DNA from: Dipylidium caninum
Taxonomy: Eukaryota > Platyhelminthes > Cestoda > Cyclophyllidea > Dipylidiidae
NCBI GenBank assembly: GCA_017562135.1
Contig: QEYB01000625.1
Span: forward strand, 1 to 64,000
Reading direction: 5' to 3'
DNA: 64,000 nucleotides
Below the pieces are notes generated by a model. The model saw only the letters and a program-made list of their open reading frames with translations, ran no database searches and had not been told where the DNA came from. Both the position numbers and the translations under genes were made by a program. Below are positions 25,601 through 38,218 of this stretch, in pieces (the stretch's first letter is position 1; the number at the start of each line of letters is the position of its first letter).

Positions 25601-26789
25601 GCTAATATTCACGACAAGTCTAAGAGAGAGAGACAGAAGACACTGAATTGGGGCCGACATTGACACACTTCGAATGTTAACCTCTCAAGGTGTTCGTAAC
25701 TTCTGCACAAAATTCGGTTGTTAAATGCCAAAGGAACCAGAAAATAAGTGAAGATCTTCAAGCACAAGCCGGTCCAAACCTGGCTTGCATTCAGCCCTAG
25801 AGTACAAGTCGCATGCCCAGATTCAATAGATACTCCATGGAGAGTGCGCGGAGCAGTTCGAACAATCAACACAACTTTACATCTTCACTGGCACCGAACG
25901 CGTCTATAGTTGCTGAATGTAACTTGTCTCTTATTGGCTCTAAGATGTGTAGAGGAAAATATTTCGGCTACTGGACCCCATTGAACAGAAGGCGGAATAA
26001 AATAGGATTCTTCAGTGAATCTGGACGGTAGATGTCATGACACCGATGAGAACAATGTGAGGCAGGACGTGCTGATGTCGGCTTCACGCGCTTGGAGGGG
26101 GAAGACGAGGAATAAAGAGAACTGCATTTTTCCACGTTATCAGCAACTTCTGTTCAAGGGAATTTAGTCGCACTGACTGGAGGACACAATCGCTCGAATG
26201 GCGAAAGATTGACGAAATGCTGGGGGGAGACGACGAGTTGCGTGTGTGAAATGTATAGGCTAATAAGACGAAGTGTAGAAAAAAGGCGCGGACTCATCTC
26301 GCTCACCGATAGTTGCAATGCTTAAACTTTCGTGTGGGCTTGGTGATCTTGAGAGGAACATGTATGAAGGGGGAGAGGAGAGGAAGGGCAGAGGTGTGAG
26401 AAACTGTGGTAAGGGATGGTGGAAGAGGAGGCTAGTTTTTAAATAGAAGGGTGAAGAACCGTGTTGAAGTTTTTGGTTAGACGTACATCTTACGTCGTCG
26501 GAACGAGATGGCATTGGCATTGTCTTCTGATCGGAAGGCTGTCACAAACGCTTGAAGCATCGCAACCGCATAACTCTTACCACGGAGGCTTCAAATTTTA
26601 TACAGCTGACGGCAATAATCACAGTGGCGTAAGGTGACAATGACGGTGGTTGTGTTGTGTCATAAGCAACGATTTTAAGTAAGTAATGTCCGTTGCATGC
26701 CCATTCATATAACCCCCAGGAGCAGGAGTGCTTATCGCCCCACGCACTCTTGGAAACTCTTTCGGCCAGGTGCAGGATGTGGCAGTCAA
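22691..26789. other. Gene-poor stretch, nothing recognised
   Basis: Open frames of up to 138 codons (25230-25646, plus) occur but carry no recognisable domain. I found no ribosomal, transposase or reverse-transcriptase motifs. Confidence 0.35.
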
Positions 26790-27000
26790 CGCAGTAGAGG
26801 GCGTAATATCGAGAATGCGGTGAACTCACGTGCTTGTCGGCGGAGTTGAGTAGGTAGAAGGGGCAAAGTGGAGATGTTCTTCGAGTCTGAAGGGAAGGTG
26901 AGCAAAGTCTTACTGCCAATCAGAGAATGGAGGCTTGAAGAAAGGCCCAGGCGAATACTTATCGATACCGACCCACGCATTATCCGGCAACTTTATGGGG
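26790..27000 (-). repeat. Diverged third copy of the 298-bp repeat
   Basis: This aligns with the reverse complement of 15602-15899 and 17308-17604: GCAAAGTGGAGA, GTCTGAAG..AAGGTGAGCAAAG, ATCAGAGAATGGAG and ACCCACGCA occur in the same order. The plus-strand frame (part of an ORF at 26868-27191) reads GKVSKVLLPIREWR then DTDPR, matching the frame in the other copies without indels. No protein family is recognised. Confidence 0.65.
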
Positions 27001-30000
27001 TGGAAATGAGAGAGATTAGGAAGACGATCATGGGACAAGCCAAATTCGCAATGCGCAGTTTCGATATGCCCAAAGATGCCTATTCGACAGTCTCCTCCGC
27101 CTGTGCAGTAGATCACTCGGTGGTATCAACGCCACGTGCCACTTCTGTAGTTTTCACTTCCCATATAGTGAAAACTTTGTTCTTAACTTGATGATAAAGA
27201 ATAACCACATTGTCGAAATCGCCGGTGGAATTCCCCCTCGCAGTAGACGCTTTTACTTCTTCCAGGTCGACATGGCAGCTTCGTCCAATTAAACGTTGGA
27301 GTGCGACGTGCTCGAGGCAGAACGTGTATTAACCATCGTTAGAGGTATACCTTTGAAGATTCCAAGCAATAGTTCATGGGTCAAAGGGTTCAATTGTTTA
27401 CGAGAACTGATTTTCACTAGTCACCTCTTCGCCAGCTGTCTGCAACGGGATATGCCCTCGAGGCAGATTCGAGGCTCAGCCAAAGGGGTCACCGTCTTTG
27501 AGGGGGAATGCCGCTCACGCCGATGGTGTCCGTGTGAAAGCATTCTGGTAGAGACTGCACCAACAGCTTCCTGCTTTTCCTCCTCTCCTCCTCCTCCTTC
27601 TCCCCCTTCTCCCCCTCTTTTCGCCTCTTCTCATCGCTACTGCCCCCTTTGATCTCCACTTCTTTTCATCCCTTTAAACACAGCGCAAACGTCATTTCAC
27701 GGGAAAAGTAAAGCTTTAGGCATGTCGGACGTGCATGACTGTTACGCATTCGTTATCGCTAGCTTCAAGAGAGATTTTCTGAAGGGTATTTACAATTAAG
27801 TCACAATTTTCGTTTTATTTTCCTCCACTCTTCTCCCGTGTTTGCGATCTGCAAAGCTGATTCATTAAAATCTACCTTGCTGCTATAGACTTTGTGCCTA
27901 AGAAATTTTTCTTCTCCCAGCCCCCCATAGTTGCACAATTACTGCTATTTTGAAATTGCATGAGTAGCATTGAGCAAGGTAGGATGGGCATGAATGCAAT
28001 AAATAATGAGGCGATAAATAATTTTAGATACTCCTTAGGGGCAGGAAAAATAGATAAGTAACTGGTATTGAGCTTTCGGCTAACAATGGATATGAACTGC
28101 GTTGCTGCCATGGCATTGAAAAGGACGTCGAAATGGTAGAAAAAGAATAAATTATTTACGATTTTTTTAGTAGATCGGGGGTGGCAGTGAATTGTGCCGT
28201 GAGGGATATTCGTGTGTGGCCGAGGCGGCAATGAGCACGCTCCACGGAGTGAGTGGGTTAGTTTGTGAATGCTTAACTGTCTGTCCTTTCTACTTAGTAT
28301 TCATCAAAATTGCTTCTTGATGAAAAATTCTCACTACCTCTGCAGGTGGTACGTGGTGATGCCTGGTGCGATAGTGTTGAATTGGTTTGAAGGGAAGAAA
28401 AAGTAGGTTAGTGAGTGGAGTGGTAACTTTCGTCGTCTAAGCTCATTAGTCGGAGAGTTGTCAAATCATTGCCGGCAACCGAGGGCTCGTTGAGTCTTTT
28501 TGTGCTGTTAGAGAATTATTCCAGTCGTTTTTGTCCATTCTTCCGGAAGAAGTATTCTGCCCTACAGAAAAGGAAGCGGAATTATTACTTAAGTTTCATA
28601 CGATATTTTTGGTGGGCAGCGGGAATTTGTATGACGAATGGCAAAAGGAATAGTTGGATTTAATGGCGGAATATATCCTATTGTGAGAAGAGGCCCTTGT
28701 TTAGTTTGGACAATCTATACTCTGAAGAGGACATTCACACCCTCAACGGGGTGCTGCGTCGTACCCTATCGGACAGAAGAAGCCGTCAACTAAAGCTCCT
28801 GAAGCCAATCGGATTAAGGTGGGTTGCTAGTCTGCCACAAGTTCTATTTCCTGGAAGCTTTTAAGTAGCTTATTTGATCCCTTTTTCTTCGGCTTGGCCC
28901 GGCTTCATTACATGTGGACAGTTTTTGGCACACCACTTCCCTCCGATCAACTTATCTCAAATAATAAGGATTGAGCGTATTAGCCCCACGAGTGTGCTGA
29001 ATGAGTACATATAAGTTAATCTTTACATTTCACCTCAATAATATAATTTGTACGTGTGTATACTAGTAGGAATTCCGATGTATCCCCGATGTCCAACCGC
29101 CGAAGACGATAGTATGTGCCGTCACCGATGAGAAAATCAAGTTATCTTTCTTATTCGAGGTATAGCTTGGAACGCAAAGCCTTTACGAGGTGGCACTAAA
29201 CATATGGAAGTGTGATGCAAATGACTTCGTCTACTCGTACTGACAGCAAAAATACTTCCCTCATTGAATCTTCCCACTCCTAGAAATGGCTAATGGTAAA
29301 GTGAGGGTCTCAGAGAGTAGATCTGGTATTATAGTGCAGAAGTGGCATGAAAGACTACAAAATTTCGTCGATGCTATGGATTCTGTGTTTGCCTTCGTTT
29401 GCGAATGGTTGATCCTGCATCAGAGATAATCGGACGATCTAGGGCTCCCGTCAATTGGCCCTCGTGTTAATGCCACTTCAGGCACTAACATGGACATCGC
29501 CTTTGCACATTTGTCAGATCGATTTGTCACGCCTCACAAGCGTCAACCATTAATGTACAACTCACATTTTCAGAGGACTGCAAGATGCCTATACTCCTGT
29601 TGAGAGTGGAGTGCGTAACCCATATTGTCGGTCGAACTCGTTCCCACTTAGGTCGTCAGCTCTACTAGTCTCTGCCCCCCTGCATCAATATCGGGACCTC
29701 CGGACGTCTGGAAGGAGTGTAACTTAGGATATGACTGCAGCCGGAGTTTGAAGAGGAAGAATTGTTATAGACATTGTCATCGAGCGACTTTCAAGCGAGA
29801 AAATTTTGTTCGATTGACATAAGTAGCGGTATGGTGGGTGTCTGTTTCATTCGACAGAAGCACCTGACGGTCATCGCTCGGACGCTTCTATTCAATTTCC
29901 TTAGGCGACCCCGATGCGGTCTGCCCCCTGATTCACTGATACGTGCAGAGGAATTTGAAGCCATATGGTGAATGAACGAACAGTCGAATGCTGCCACTCT

Positions 30001-32949
30001 CGTCAACCAATCAGAGCACACTACAGCGGCGACAGGTAAAAAAGCCAATGAACCTCCATTGCATCCCGAAGGTGATTCGCCACGGCGTGACACCCCTGAG
30101 ACCAACATAATACGTCTAGGAACTGAAGTTAACTGCCAATCGCTACAGTCCTCGTGCACGAGCAGTTCCACCTACGACTTCTCACTGATGGGACAGTCGA
30201 AGGCTATTTAATGCCTCTACTAAAGGATCTCTCAGCACAGCAATGTCGCCGCTGCTCTCAATTCTTGGACGGAGGCAAGTACTTGGTTCACTGTCTGCTC
30301 GGTAGTTAATGCTGCCAAGTTTTGCATTTAGGACGACTTGTCGTGGACCTCAATTTCGCGGTTACATGTTGAAAAATTAAACGGGATAGTTTGAGTAGAA
30401 AAATAGAGTTCTATTTGGATTTGCTACAGTGCTTTTATTTCGAGACGCTGTTGTTTGGAGTGTGTGAGGTGAAGAGTCAACAAGTCTGCTGCGGAATAAC
30501 CGTCCTTTTTGCATAACCCGACGAATTGCGATCAGTACCCTGTACAGCGAAGGGATTAGTGATGTAAGTTAGGGTTCGTGAAGAGGCCGCAAAATGCTCG
30601 TACTCGAGGAAGTTGCCGCAAATGGTGTACATGAAGTGTTCAGCCTGGAAGACGAAGGTAAATAGGGTGTTCATCGGCTTTACCTTCGCATAGACAGTTG
30701 CAGCCTTTGAAGATCTCAGTGTTCCTCTTCAAAGATAAATTGCGTTTACTGAGGGAGTTGGGCGCTCAGTGAGTGGCGCGAAAAGGCCTCAAATGGGTGC
30801 AGAACTAAGATTCACTAGCCACATCCCTTTGTTTGCGAAACTGTGCATTCTACAGTGCGTGAGAAGTAACTCCGTCTGAAGACTCTGCTTGCGGATTCTA
30901 TTATGCAGGTGAAACTTTCCCTTGACGGACCAATGAAGGTCATTGAATCCACCAACCACGTTAGTACTTTACACACTAACGTCCTTTATTATTCACTGCC
31001 CTGATTGGCGAGCCATCCAATGTGCTGCTGCGCGTTAATAAGCGTTCGCTCACGCATCTGACACGCTGGAATAGTGTGAACAGCAGGGTAGCCTTGCCAA
31101 CGTGCAGCTACTCATTATAGGTCACTCCCAAACGGCCTCCACGAGAGCCACTTGTCCGCATTACTGCAGCGTGTACTATTACTATTATTACCGGCCTAGT
31201 GTGATACTCGGATATTTCACTATGAAGGACTATTGTCCTGCGGAGGGTGCTACCCCGACCGTCGGTAGATCTCTGGATATCCAACGCTCTCCTGACGCCT
31301 TCTTCGTAGCCCGGAAATATCATCGAAAGCCCACTGGTAGCCCATTTATTTCACCCAAATCAAGCTCTCCAATGGGTGCCCCAGATGCGGCTGGTTGATG
31401 AAAACGTCGGTAAAACTTCGGAGCCAAATGGTTACGTTGAATGTCCCTTCTGACTGGTAGACATTCTGGAAAAACCGTCTTCTTTGCCTATTTCATGGGG
31501 TGGGGTGGTGTTGAAAATCGGGAGCGCACTTCGTTCCAATAAGTAGGTAGGAGTAAGTGACACACAGTCCTCGCGTTGTTGAGCCAAGAAGAAGACACAA
31601 ATTTGGCCACCGCTCTCATAGCCATTGAATTAAATGCAACTTCTCTCGTCCTCTTGGTAAAATACATGGCGGAATCAGCAGAGCTCCCTCAGTCAGCCCG
31701 AGTTAATATAATGTTTAAATGCGCGCAACAAGGCGTGCTTTATTTCCTATTACTCGCGAGTCAACGACACCCAAGTAGACCCGTGGAGTACGCATGCATA
31801 TAACCATGATGGGATGCCCTTTTATTAGCAACACTCAAAGTCTTTCTGAGGATACAACAGGGCTAATATGGGAGGGCCTAGAGAGAAGGAAAAAAGGCGT
31901 GAGGTGCTAATTGTTGAGTTAGATGTACTGTCAATTTGAATGTATCCCCTTTAAAGTACCGTGACAAAACAGAGAAAGGGGACAATAAGACGACGAGACC
32001 CACAAATATAGGCATCCGCTGAGTCTGTCAGGCGCCTACTATGCAAAGACGAGGCATTACGCCAATGAAATGGGTAAAAGGAAATTAGCAGTCTCTCAGC
32101 CATCGGAACACAAGCGAAAATTGGAATCTCAGTCTGAGGTTAGCTCCATATTGCGTTGCACTGACCCGTTAATCTGAGAACCGTACAAACAAAAACCAGT
32201 AGCTGCAAGGGGACATATACCCGTTTAACGTGTTCACATAAGTAGTGCCAATCCATGACAATCGCTTAGGGACAAAAATTACTCCATCACTCGCGACTAT
32301 TTTCGGAGAAACAAAGCCTCTGACTCGTAAGTGGGAACTCGAATGTTGATGCGTTAGTAAGCTAAGGCCATCTGACCTTACTAATGGAGCGCTGTTCGAC
32401 TTCCTACTCTGTGATAAGGTTAGAGAAGAATTTAAATCCCAGCCCCGAGAAAACGAGAACTCCTACCTTCAGAGTACTTTTCGATGCCGCTTTGTGATTT
32501 CGCGACAGGCGATAAAGAATATCGCCAACACAGTAAACAAGTCCAATCAGAAGCCTAACCATAGGTGGACTACCACAACCCACCTTCACCCAAACCGAGC
32601 AACGTGATACGATTAAGCTGGAACAGGGATATGGGTTGCGTTGCACATGCTATCTCACATACCTTAGTGGCAGTCGTGGTTGAGACTGCTTTCAAAATTA
32701 AGACCATTGCCGGCATCGGCTACCAAGTTAATTCAAATCAGTTTAATCACCACCTCGTATAATATACTCAAAGACGATTTACTACCAATTTACAACATTT
32801 TAAATCAAATTAAGCAAGACAAAATGCAAATTTCCGTATGGCCTCAGGCAAGGAGGGCATTACCTACGAATGACCGGACTTAAGGAGGAGAAACCTTGCC
32901 ATTTGTATAACTTAGTGAACAATAGGACTAAATCTAAGTTCAAACTGCC
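27001..32949. other. Gene-poor stretch near the centre of the large palindrome
   Basis: No gene is recognised. A polypyrimidine run (CTCC/TTCTCCCC repeats) lies at about 27578-27630. A 79-codon frame at 29972-30211 is hydrophilic and Ser/Thr-rich, with no domain. A short inverted match to about 10255 lies at 29315-29365. Confidence 0.35.
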
Positions 32950-33438
32950 TGCTAACCCTCTGCGCAGGGCTGTTGACCTGCTTTGCACTCTTCCGTTGAG
33001 GTTTCGTGCAGGTTCAGTGTTTCGCTTCTTCCTCTTCTTCTTCTTCACCATCCCCTTCTTCTTATATTCGGCCTTCCTAGGCCCTTTTCAGTCTCTTTTG
33101 TCCTCTGCTTCTCTCTCATAGCGCGCATGGCCTGTTCGTGCACGTCTTTTCTAACCTCGAGGTTGTGATTATGCCGGACCATAATATCTTTGAGACTGGC
33201 GCCGGCGAAAACGCTAACCGTTTTGGTTATCTCTTTGGTGAGCTTCTTAGTTAGCTCCTCCACGGTACCTTTGTATACTTCCGACGCTGTAGAATGATTA
33301 GGCGGAGAGCACTCCTGATAGTGGAGGTGCTCGCGATTGGACCTGAAGTAAAAGATTGTCAAATATCGCCGCCAATGATGCCTTTGCCATGGCCTGGATA
33401 AATTTTACGTCCATTATGGGAGCGAAATTCCAATGTCA
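32950..33438 (-). pseudogene. Ribosomal protein L24 (eL24) pseudogene, copy 2
   Basis: Read on the minus strand, the first part gives SHNGRKIYPGHGKG, the eL24 N-terminal motif. After a frameshift the frame continues with a VYKGTVEELTKK segment, then AGASLKDIMVRHN, LEVRKDVHEQAMRAMREKQR and a basic tail. The known family has a G-A-S-L-x-D-I-M and E-V-R-K-x-x-R-E-Q-A-x-R-A pattern here, which fits well. No intron is present. Frame breaks and lost residues mark it as dead. It shares VRKDVHEQA with copy 1, and the DNA outside the coding part also aligns, so the two are duplicates of one insertion or of one genomic block. Confidence 0.85.
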
Positions 33439-34147
33439 AAGTCAGGAGGGTGATTGAGTTCCACTGGCATAAACAGATGGCACATTTAATTTATTCCCAG
33501 CAATGTACGATTGTACGAATACTTTTAGACGGAGAGATTGAGATTGTGAGGAGATATGGCTTCGTGGGCGCACATTTGTTCGACTTGACTTTGGTGGATG
33601 GCGAAAGACGACAGCATAAAATGACACTGGGAGTACGTATGAGCTCTTTTAATCGGGTTAATTTTGTTAGACATGCTGAGTTGTTTCATTGCTGGGGAGT
33701 CAGTTGATTGCATCATGGCGGCAATCTTGGCTTTAATGGCGTAGCATCATGTGAGAACTCGTTTTCGAAAGCTAGTTGTCAGTGGCAGAATCCGAGGAAG
33801 TGTGGGTGTCTGCAGTCTTTTCACCATTATACGAGCTGCTACGAGTGGGGGGTTTCTTCTCACCGTCGGAAGGTAGTTCAAGTAGCTACTTGTTCTCTTC
33901 TATAGGGCTCTTCGTTTGCTTTCAGATTGCTCATTGTTAAAGCTAGACACGAGGTGCAACGGACTCGATGTCGGCATTCTTTAGGCGAAGAGGGTCCTAA
34001 GAAGTCAGTCTTACTCCCATTAGGGCACGGGTGGGTGATATATACAGGCTGTTGGCTTTGCAAGCTGATAAAGGGGAGAGTTGAAGAGAGCGAGGGGATG
34101 GTGAGCAGACAAAAGGGTATATCTGTCAGAAGGCGTCGAGTGAGAGA
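33439..34147. other. Diverged and non-homologous part of the palindrome right arm
   Basis: About 33440-33640 aligns with the reverse complement of 9250-9430. From there to 34147 no alignment to the left arm is visible. An 85-codon frame at 33450-33707 (plus) is not recognised. Confidence 0.45.
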
Positions 34148-35750
34148 ATCCTCTCTCAGAGTGCCCAAAGCAACATGTCAAATATCGTCATTTTCACGGC
34201 TATTTTCCCTCACACCACCATCACAGCTGCGATCCAATTGAAGCTACTAGGCGGCTGAGGATATCAGGGTTGACAACGCTGAGCAACGGTGGAGAGTTGT
34301 GGCAGACGACGAGGAAATAAGTAGGGCGAGAAAGAGTCATGTGTGGTGAGGCATAAGAATGGCTTGATCAACCGGGCGACAGTGTTAAGAGCTCAAGAAG
34401 TGAATATGTCACGAAGAGCGCCCTTGATAAGAAAAGATACTGGGTGTCTCCTCGAGCAGCCATTGGATGCACAGCTCTAGCCGACCGAACCTCCTCTACA
34501 ACGCAAAATATGAGTTTCGTGGAGGGGTGAACAAGGCGAGGAAAGCACGATGTTGAGTACCTCAGCTATCTTCCTTATATCTGGGGCAGAATTGTCATAG
34601 GAGGCGCCCCTTTGCATGCAACCAACACACCTGCGAACTAGCTAATGATGCATGTGGATGAAGACTTGCAGCTTGAGTCAGCACGCAATCACGTCTGCTC
34701 ATCCGACTGCTTCAAGAACCTTCTTTCCGTTCTACCAGCCCCCTTGCGCTTGTTGGTTCGGTCAAGATCCATCGACGTCGTGCTAATGTCTTAATCACCC
34801 GTTCTGGTTCTTGTTTGGGCCGGCGTGGCAATGTGTCGGTTGACGCGCGAGCATTAGTTCAATACTCTGCAGTTCCTCTTCTTTGAATTTCACTGAGGAA
34901 AATCCTTCCCGCTAAGGTGCCTCGCTCCCGTCCCACTCGAAGCGGCTAAAGACACGTCAATCAAGAAGGTCGTGTGTTACACTTTTACTCACAGTCGGTG
35001 TCCTCTCACGCCTGAAGCCTTGCCCCACCTGGCCGTGGACACGCTTGCCCACTCTATTTAGGTTGTCTGCCGGAGAAAGAAGACTAATACCAACGCAAGC
35101 ATACGCATGCCACGTCGCCTGACTCTTGTCCCAACATCCCGTCGTCCCACAATCCTGTCTGTGTGTGGAATTTCAAGGTACATCCAAAACCGTCCAACAC
35201 TGTAATTAAGAAGTTGAGATGAACTGGTAACGCGGGTGGTAATCAAATTAACGGCTCGACGACGTGAGATACTCGGTTGTGGCATACCTGCCACTTGAAT
35301 TGGTCACCGCTGCACCGTCTCAGGGCCACCCCGTATGCTTCTCACACCTACGGCTTGTGGCGCTGATGACGCCCATTCCTGGCGAGACCTGCATGGAGGT
35401 CGAGGCGCCTACTCTCCTTGGACAGGCGCCGACATACCGCAACTCGCCTAGATTGATTGATGTTGAAGTTGTCTTCATCGAGGCATGATTGATGGGAGTT
35501 TTTTCTCGTCCTACCATCACGCTCACCGTCTACTTGCTCTCTGTCCAGCCTTGCTATCTAGCCGCATCTTAAATGAAGGCACTTGGCGAGAATGTCGTGA
35601 ATATGCGACGATTGTGCAGTCACTCCTTGTAGGGGTCATTGTGGCCCCTTTCGTAGGCGGAAATCGGATTGCCTGAAAGCAGTGGAAAGCTAATTTCAAG
35701 GAGCAGAGACGTTACGCATTATCGTCACATTTCTCATCAAACTCTAGTCG
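34148..35750 (-). repeat. Large inverted repeat, right arm (partner 7145-8755)
   Basis: This is the reverse complement of 7145-8755. Small differences are visible: the stretch at 35396-35424 lacks a few tens of bases relative to 7480-7545, and there are scattered substitutions. The outer edge at about 35750 (CATCAAACTCTAG) is sharp, and the sequence beyond it is unrelated to that left of 7145. Confidence 0.85.
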
Positions 35751-35842
35751 CCTTCTCTAGTGTCTTCCATCCCCTCTCCTCATCCCTTTCCATCCCTACT
35801 GGCCTTGCTGTTTATTTCTTGTGGCCTCGCAGCATTTTCATC

Positions 35843-35885
35843 ATGGCTGACATCAACGAAATGCATCAATTCATCTTTGAGAAAG
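35843..35885 (+). CDS. Possible first coding exon of an unidentified gene
   Basis: An ATG in good context (ATCATGGCTG) opens a short frame, MADINEMHQFIFEK, that runs directly into an excellent donor site, AAAG/GTAAGTAT, at 35885/35886. The 80 bases before it are pyrimidine-rich, as in many 5' untranslated regions. The exon begins just outside the large inverted repeat. I could not find a convincing second exon downstream; candidate frames at 36956-37171 and 37220-37486 have no recognisable domain. It could be chance. Confidence 0.25.
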
Positions 35886-38077
35886 GTAAGTATACCCGTG
35901 TTACTTTAAGAAATAATCTTTACTTCAAGACCTGAGTCTCCAAAATGATATTCCAAATAAAGTGCCATTGGGAAGAATAAAGTTACTTGCGTCAATATCA
36001 CTAAAGAGAACAATAAAAGAAATTGACAAGGATCACAATTCTTTACTTTTGCCGGTTGACGCACCACTTATTGTGATGACGTAGCTTACTGTTAATAAGC
36101 GACGCACTCAAACTCCCACCAACACTGGATGAAAATCTTGGCAGTCGACAAAGCACACGACGCAGAAGTATCACTCTTAGACATTGTACTAAAGAACCGT
36201 TGAATTCCACAAAACCCAGAAAAAACCAGTAAATGTACCTCAATGTAACCGAGAAAGTATAAAATGCCCAGTTATCTCATTGTAGGAGCGAGACCTAACG
36301 ATTCTGTGCTTCGGAAGCTGTGAGTGCAGCTTGTGTCTCACAACTGCGTCTCACTCGAGATCTTCACATCAGACTGTCCTGGAGAATGGACACGACGGTT
36401 ATAAGTTCGGAGCATGGAGAGTTGAGTCGTTTCTGAGGAGCCCACCATCGTAGCAATAGATTCTTACCATTGCAGACGAATCGACTGCTATGTACTCCAC
36501 GAGCACTCATCCGTTGGGAAAACAGTCTGTCGCGGCCTTTCGTTGCGAAACAGTATTGAGAAGTCTTCATCTTGGCAAATTCATTTGCTAAGTAATCCTA
36601 CCCTTTTCCATCAGACTAAACTGTTCTCCGCGCTTTCTTCGTTAAGGCTACACACCCCTTGAATAATCCTCTTTCTATCTCTCTGCCAACCTGTCTACCA
36701 TTTTATTCGTCTATCCACATAAGAGTCAGCCCTATCCAGCCTACTCTTGCTTAGGTTAATCTGCTACTCAACTTCCCCAGTCACCTTAGAAACACAGTGG
36801 TGTAGAAGCGTGTTACCCATTACCAGTGCCACTATTTCTCGTGCTCTTTAGGTAGAATAGCCCCGCCACCAACTTTTTATCTACACTTAAGAACATTGTC
36901 TTGCTTAACCGTCACACTAGTTTACGTGTGTTGACGGGACCGTATATGTTTTGGTATGCGAACACAAACACGGCCTACGCCGTTTGTTAGGAGTCTCAAT
37001 GCAGAACCAGGGGGAGGAGCTATGATAGCAGCATTTTTGCCCTCTGCATTCCGCTTTCCGGCAAGTAGTGTATGGCTGGATCAAAATGAGAGGCTCCCAA
37101 ATTGCGCTATTGAGTGTCAGCTCTGTTTCCTCTCACAAAGTTCACCCACGTTTCACGAATTCTTTCAATAAGGTGAACAATAAGTTGGAACACCTAACAG
37201 CGCCGTTCATCTCATTGCCATGATAGCATATGCAACCGAATTGGGTGAAGTTGTGGCCCAGCCACAAGTCGTCGACCGCCATCAGCTCGGGAAGTGCATT
37301 CCCAAGATCCCGTCCATGATCACAAGGAGAGCTAAACAGCTCGAAGACTTAAACCATGCATTATCAACACCCTTCAACCCCGTTCATCGAGACCGCTCAC
37401 ACTATCTTCAATGGCCCCTTCCAAGTGAGAGGTGGTTTGGCCAGTCCACACGACACATGCACAGTATAGCTCTGGTAATGTACTAACCCACTCCCTGATT
37501 AGCGACGTTACGTGGCTGGCAGTGGTACCGATGAGGCTCAACATTACCTTCATCACTATCTAAGGTATATCGCCTAACCTGCAACACCATCCTAGTGCCG
37601 TCTATCGGCAGCTCGTCTTTGATTCGACAGGGGCCATTAAGGACTTCGCTACCATTCACGCTGCATTGCTGTGGTGATGAGAATGACATCTTAGGTAATC
37701 ACGGCGCGGATGGCACTTGTCGGCAGAAGTCCACCTTATGGTGCTCAGTTTATAAGGTACGCACCCCACAAATGGGCACCACCTTTACGGCCGATGTGAT
37801 TTATTTCATTAAACACCAACACATCTTACGATTATACTCGTGTTTTGTATCATTGAATGCTCAGACTCTTTCCGTGCGTAACATCTCTTAGCACGAAGAA
37901 TCTCTCTGCTAAACAGCCACACATGAGCCACGCGATGAAGTGAAGACAGATGCCGTTGTCCTTACACAGGGTTCTCTTCACTATACCCTTGCTTTCACTG
38001 CCAAATGTGAGGCATTTAATGAACTATCGTACACGCACTTATGATGATTTGGCCAGCGGACAGAAGCCCTATTCTGA
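35886..38077. other. Gene-poor stretch upstream of the GT31 3' end
   Basis: If the exon at 35843 is real, part of its gene should lie here. Frames at 36956-37171 and 37220-37486 (plus) and 37483-37689 (minus) are open but not recognised. Confidence 0.35.
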
Positions 38078-38083
38078 TTTATT
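38078..38083 (-). terminator. Candidate polyadenylation signal for the GT31 gene
   Basis: AATAAA on the minus strand, 136 bases beyond the TAG stop of the GT31 gene, fits a normal cleavage signal position. No transcript data support it. Confidence 0.4.
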
Positions 38084-38218
38084 TTAAAGTGACATTTCTA
38101 AGTCCCTTTGTGATACGCACTGGCAAAAATTGCGTCTCTGAGAAGAGAAAATTTGTGCTCTTCTAGAAAAAAAATAAACTCCGAAAAGCGGTAGTCGTAA
38201 TGACTCTGTGTCGCCACG

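Noticed and set aside
29972..30211. 79-codon Ser/Thr-rich frame as a small gene
   Set aside because: It is low in information, with no splice sites, no partner copy and no known domain.
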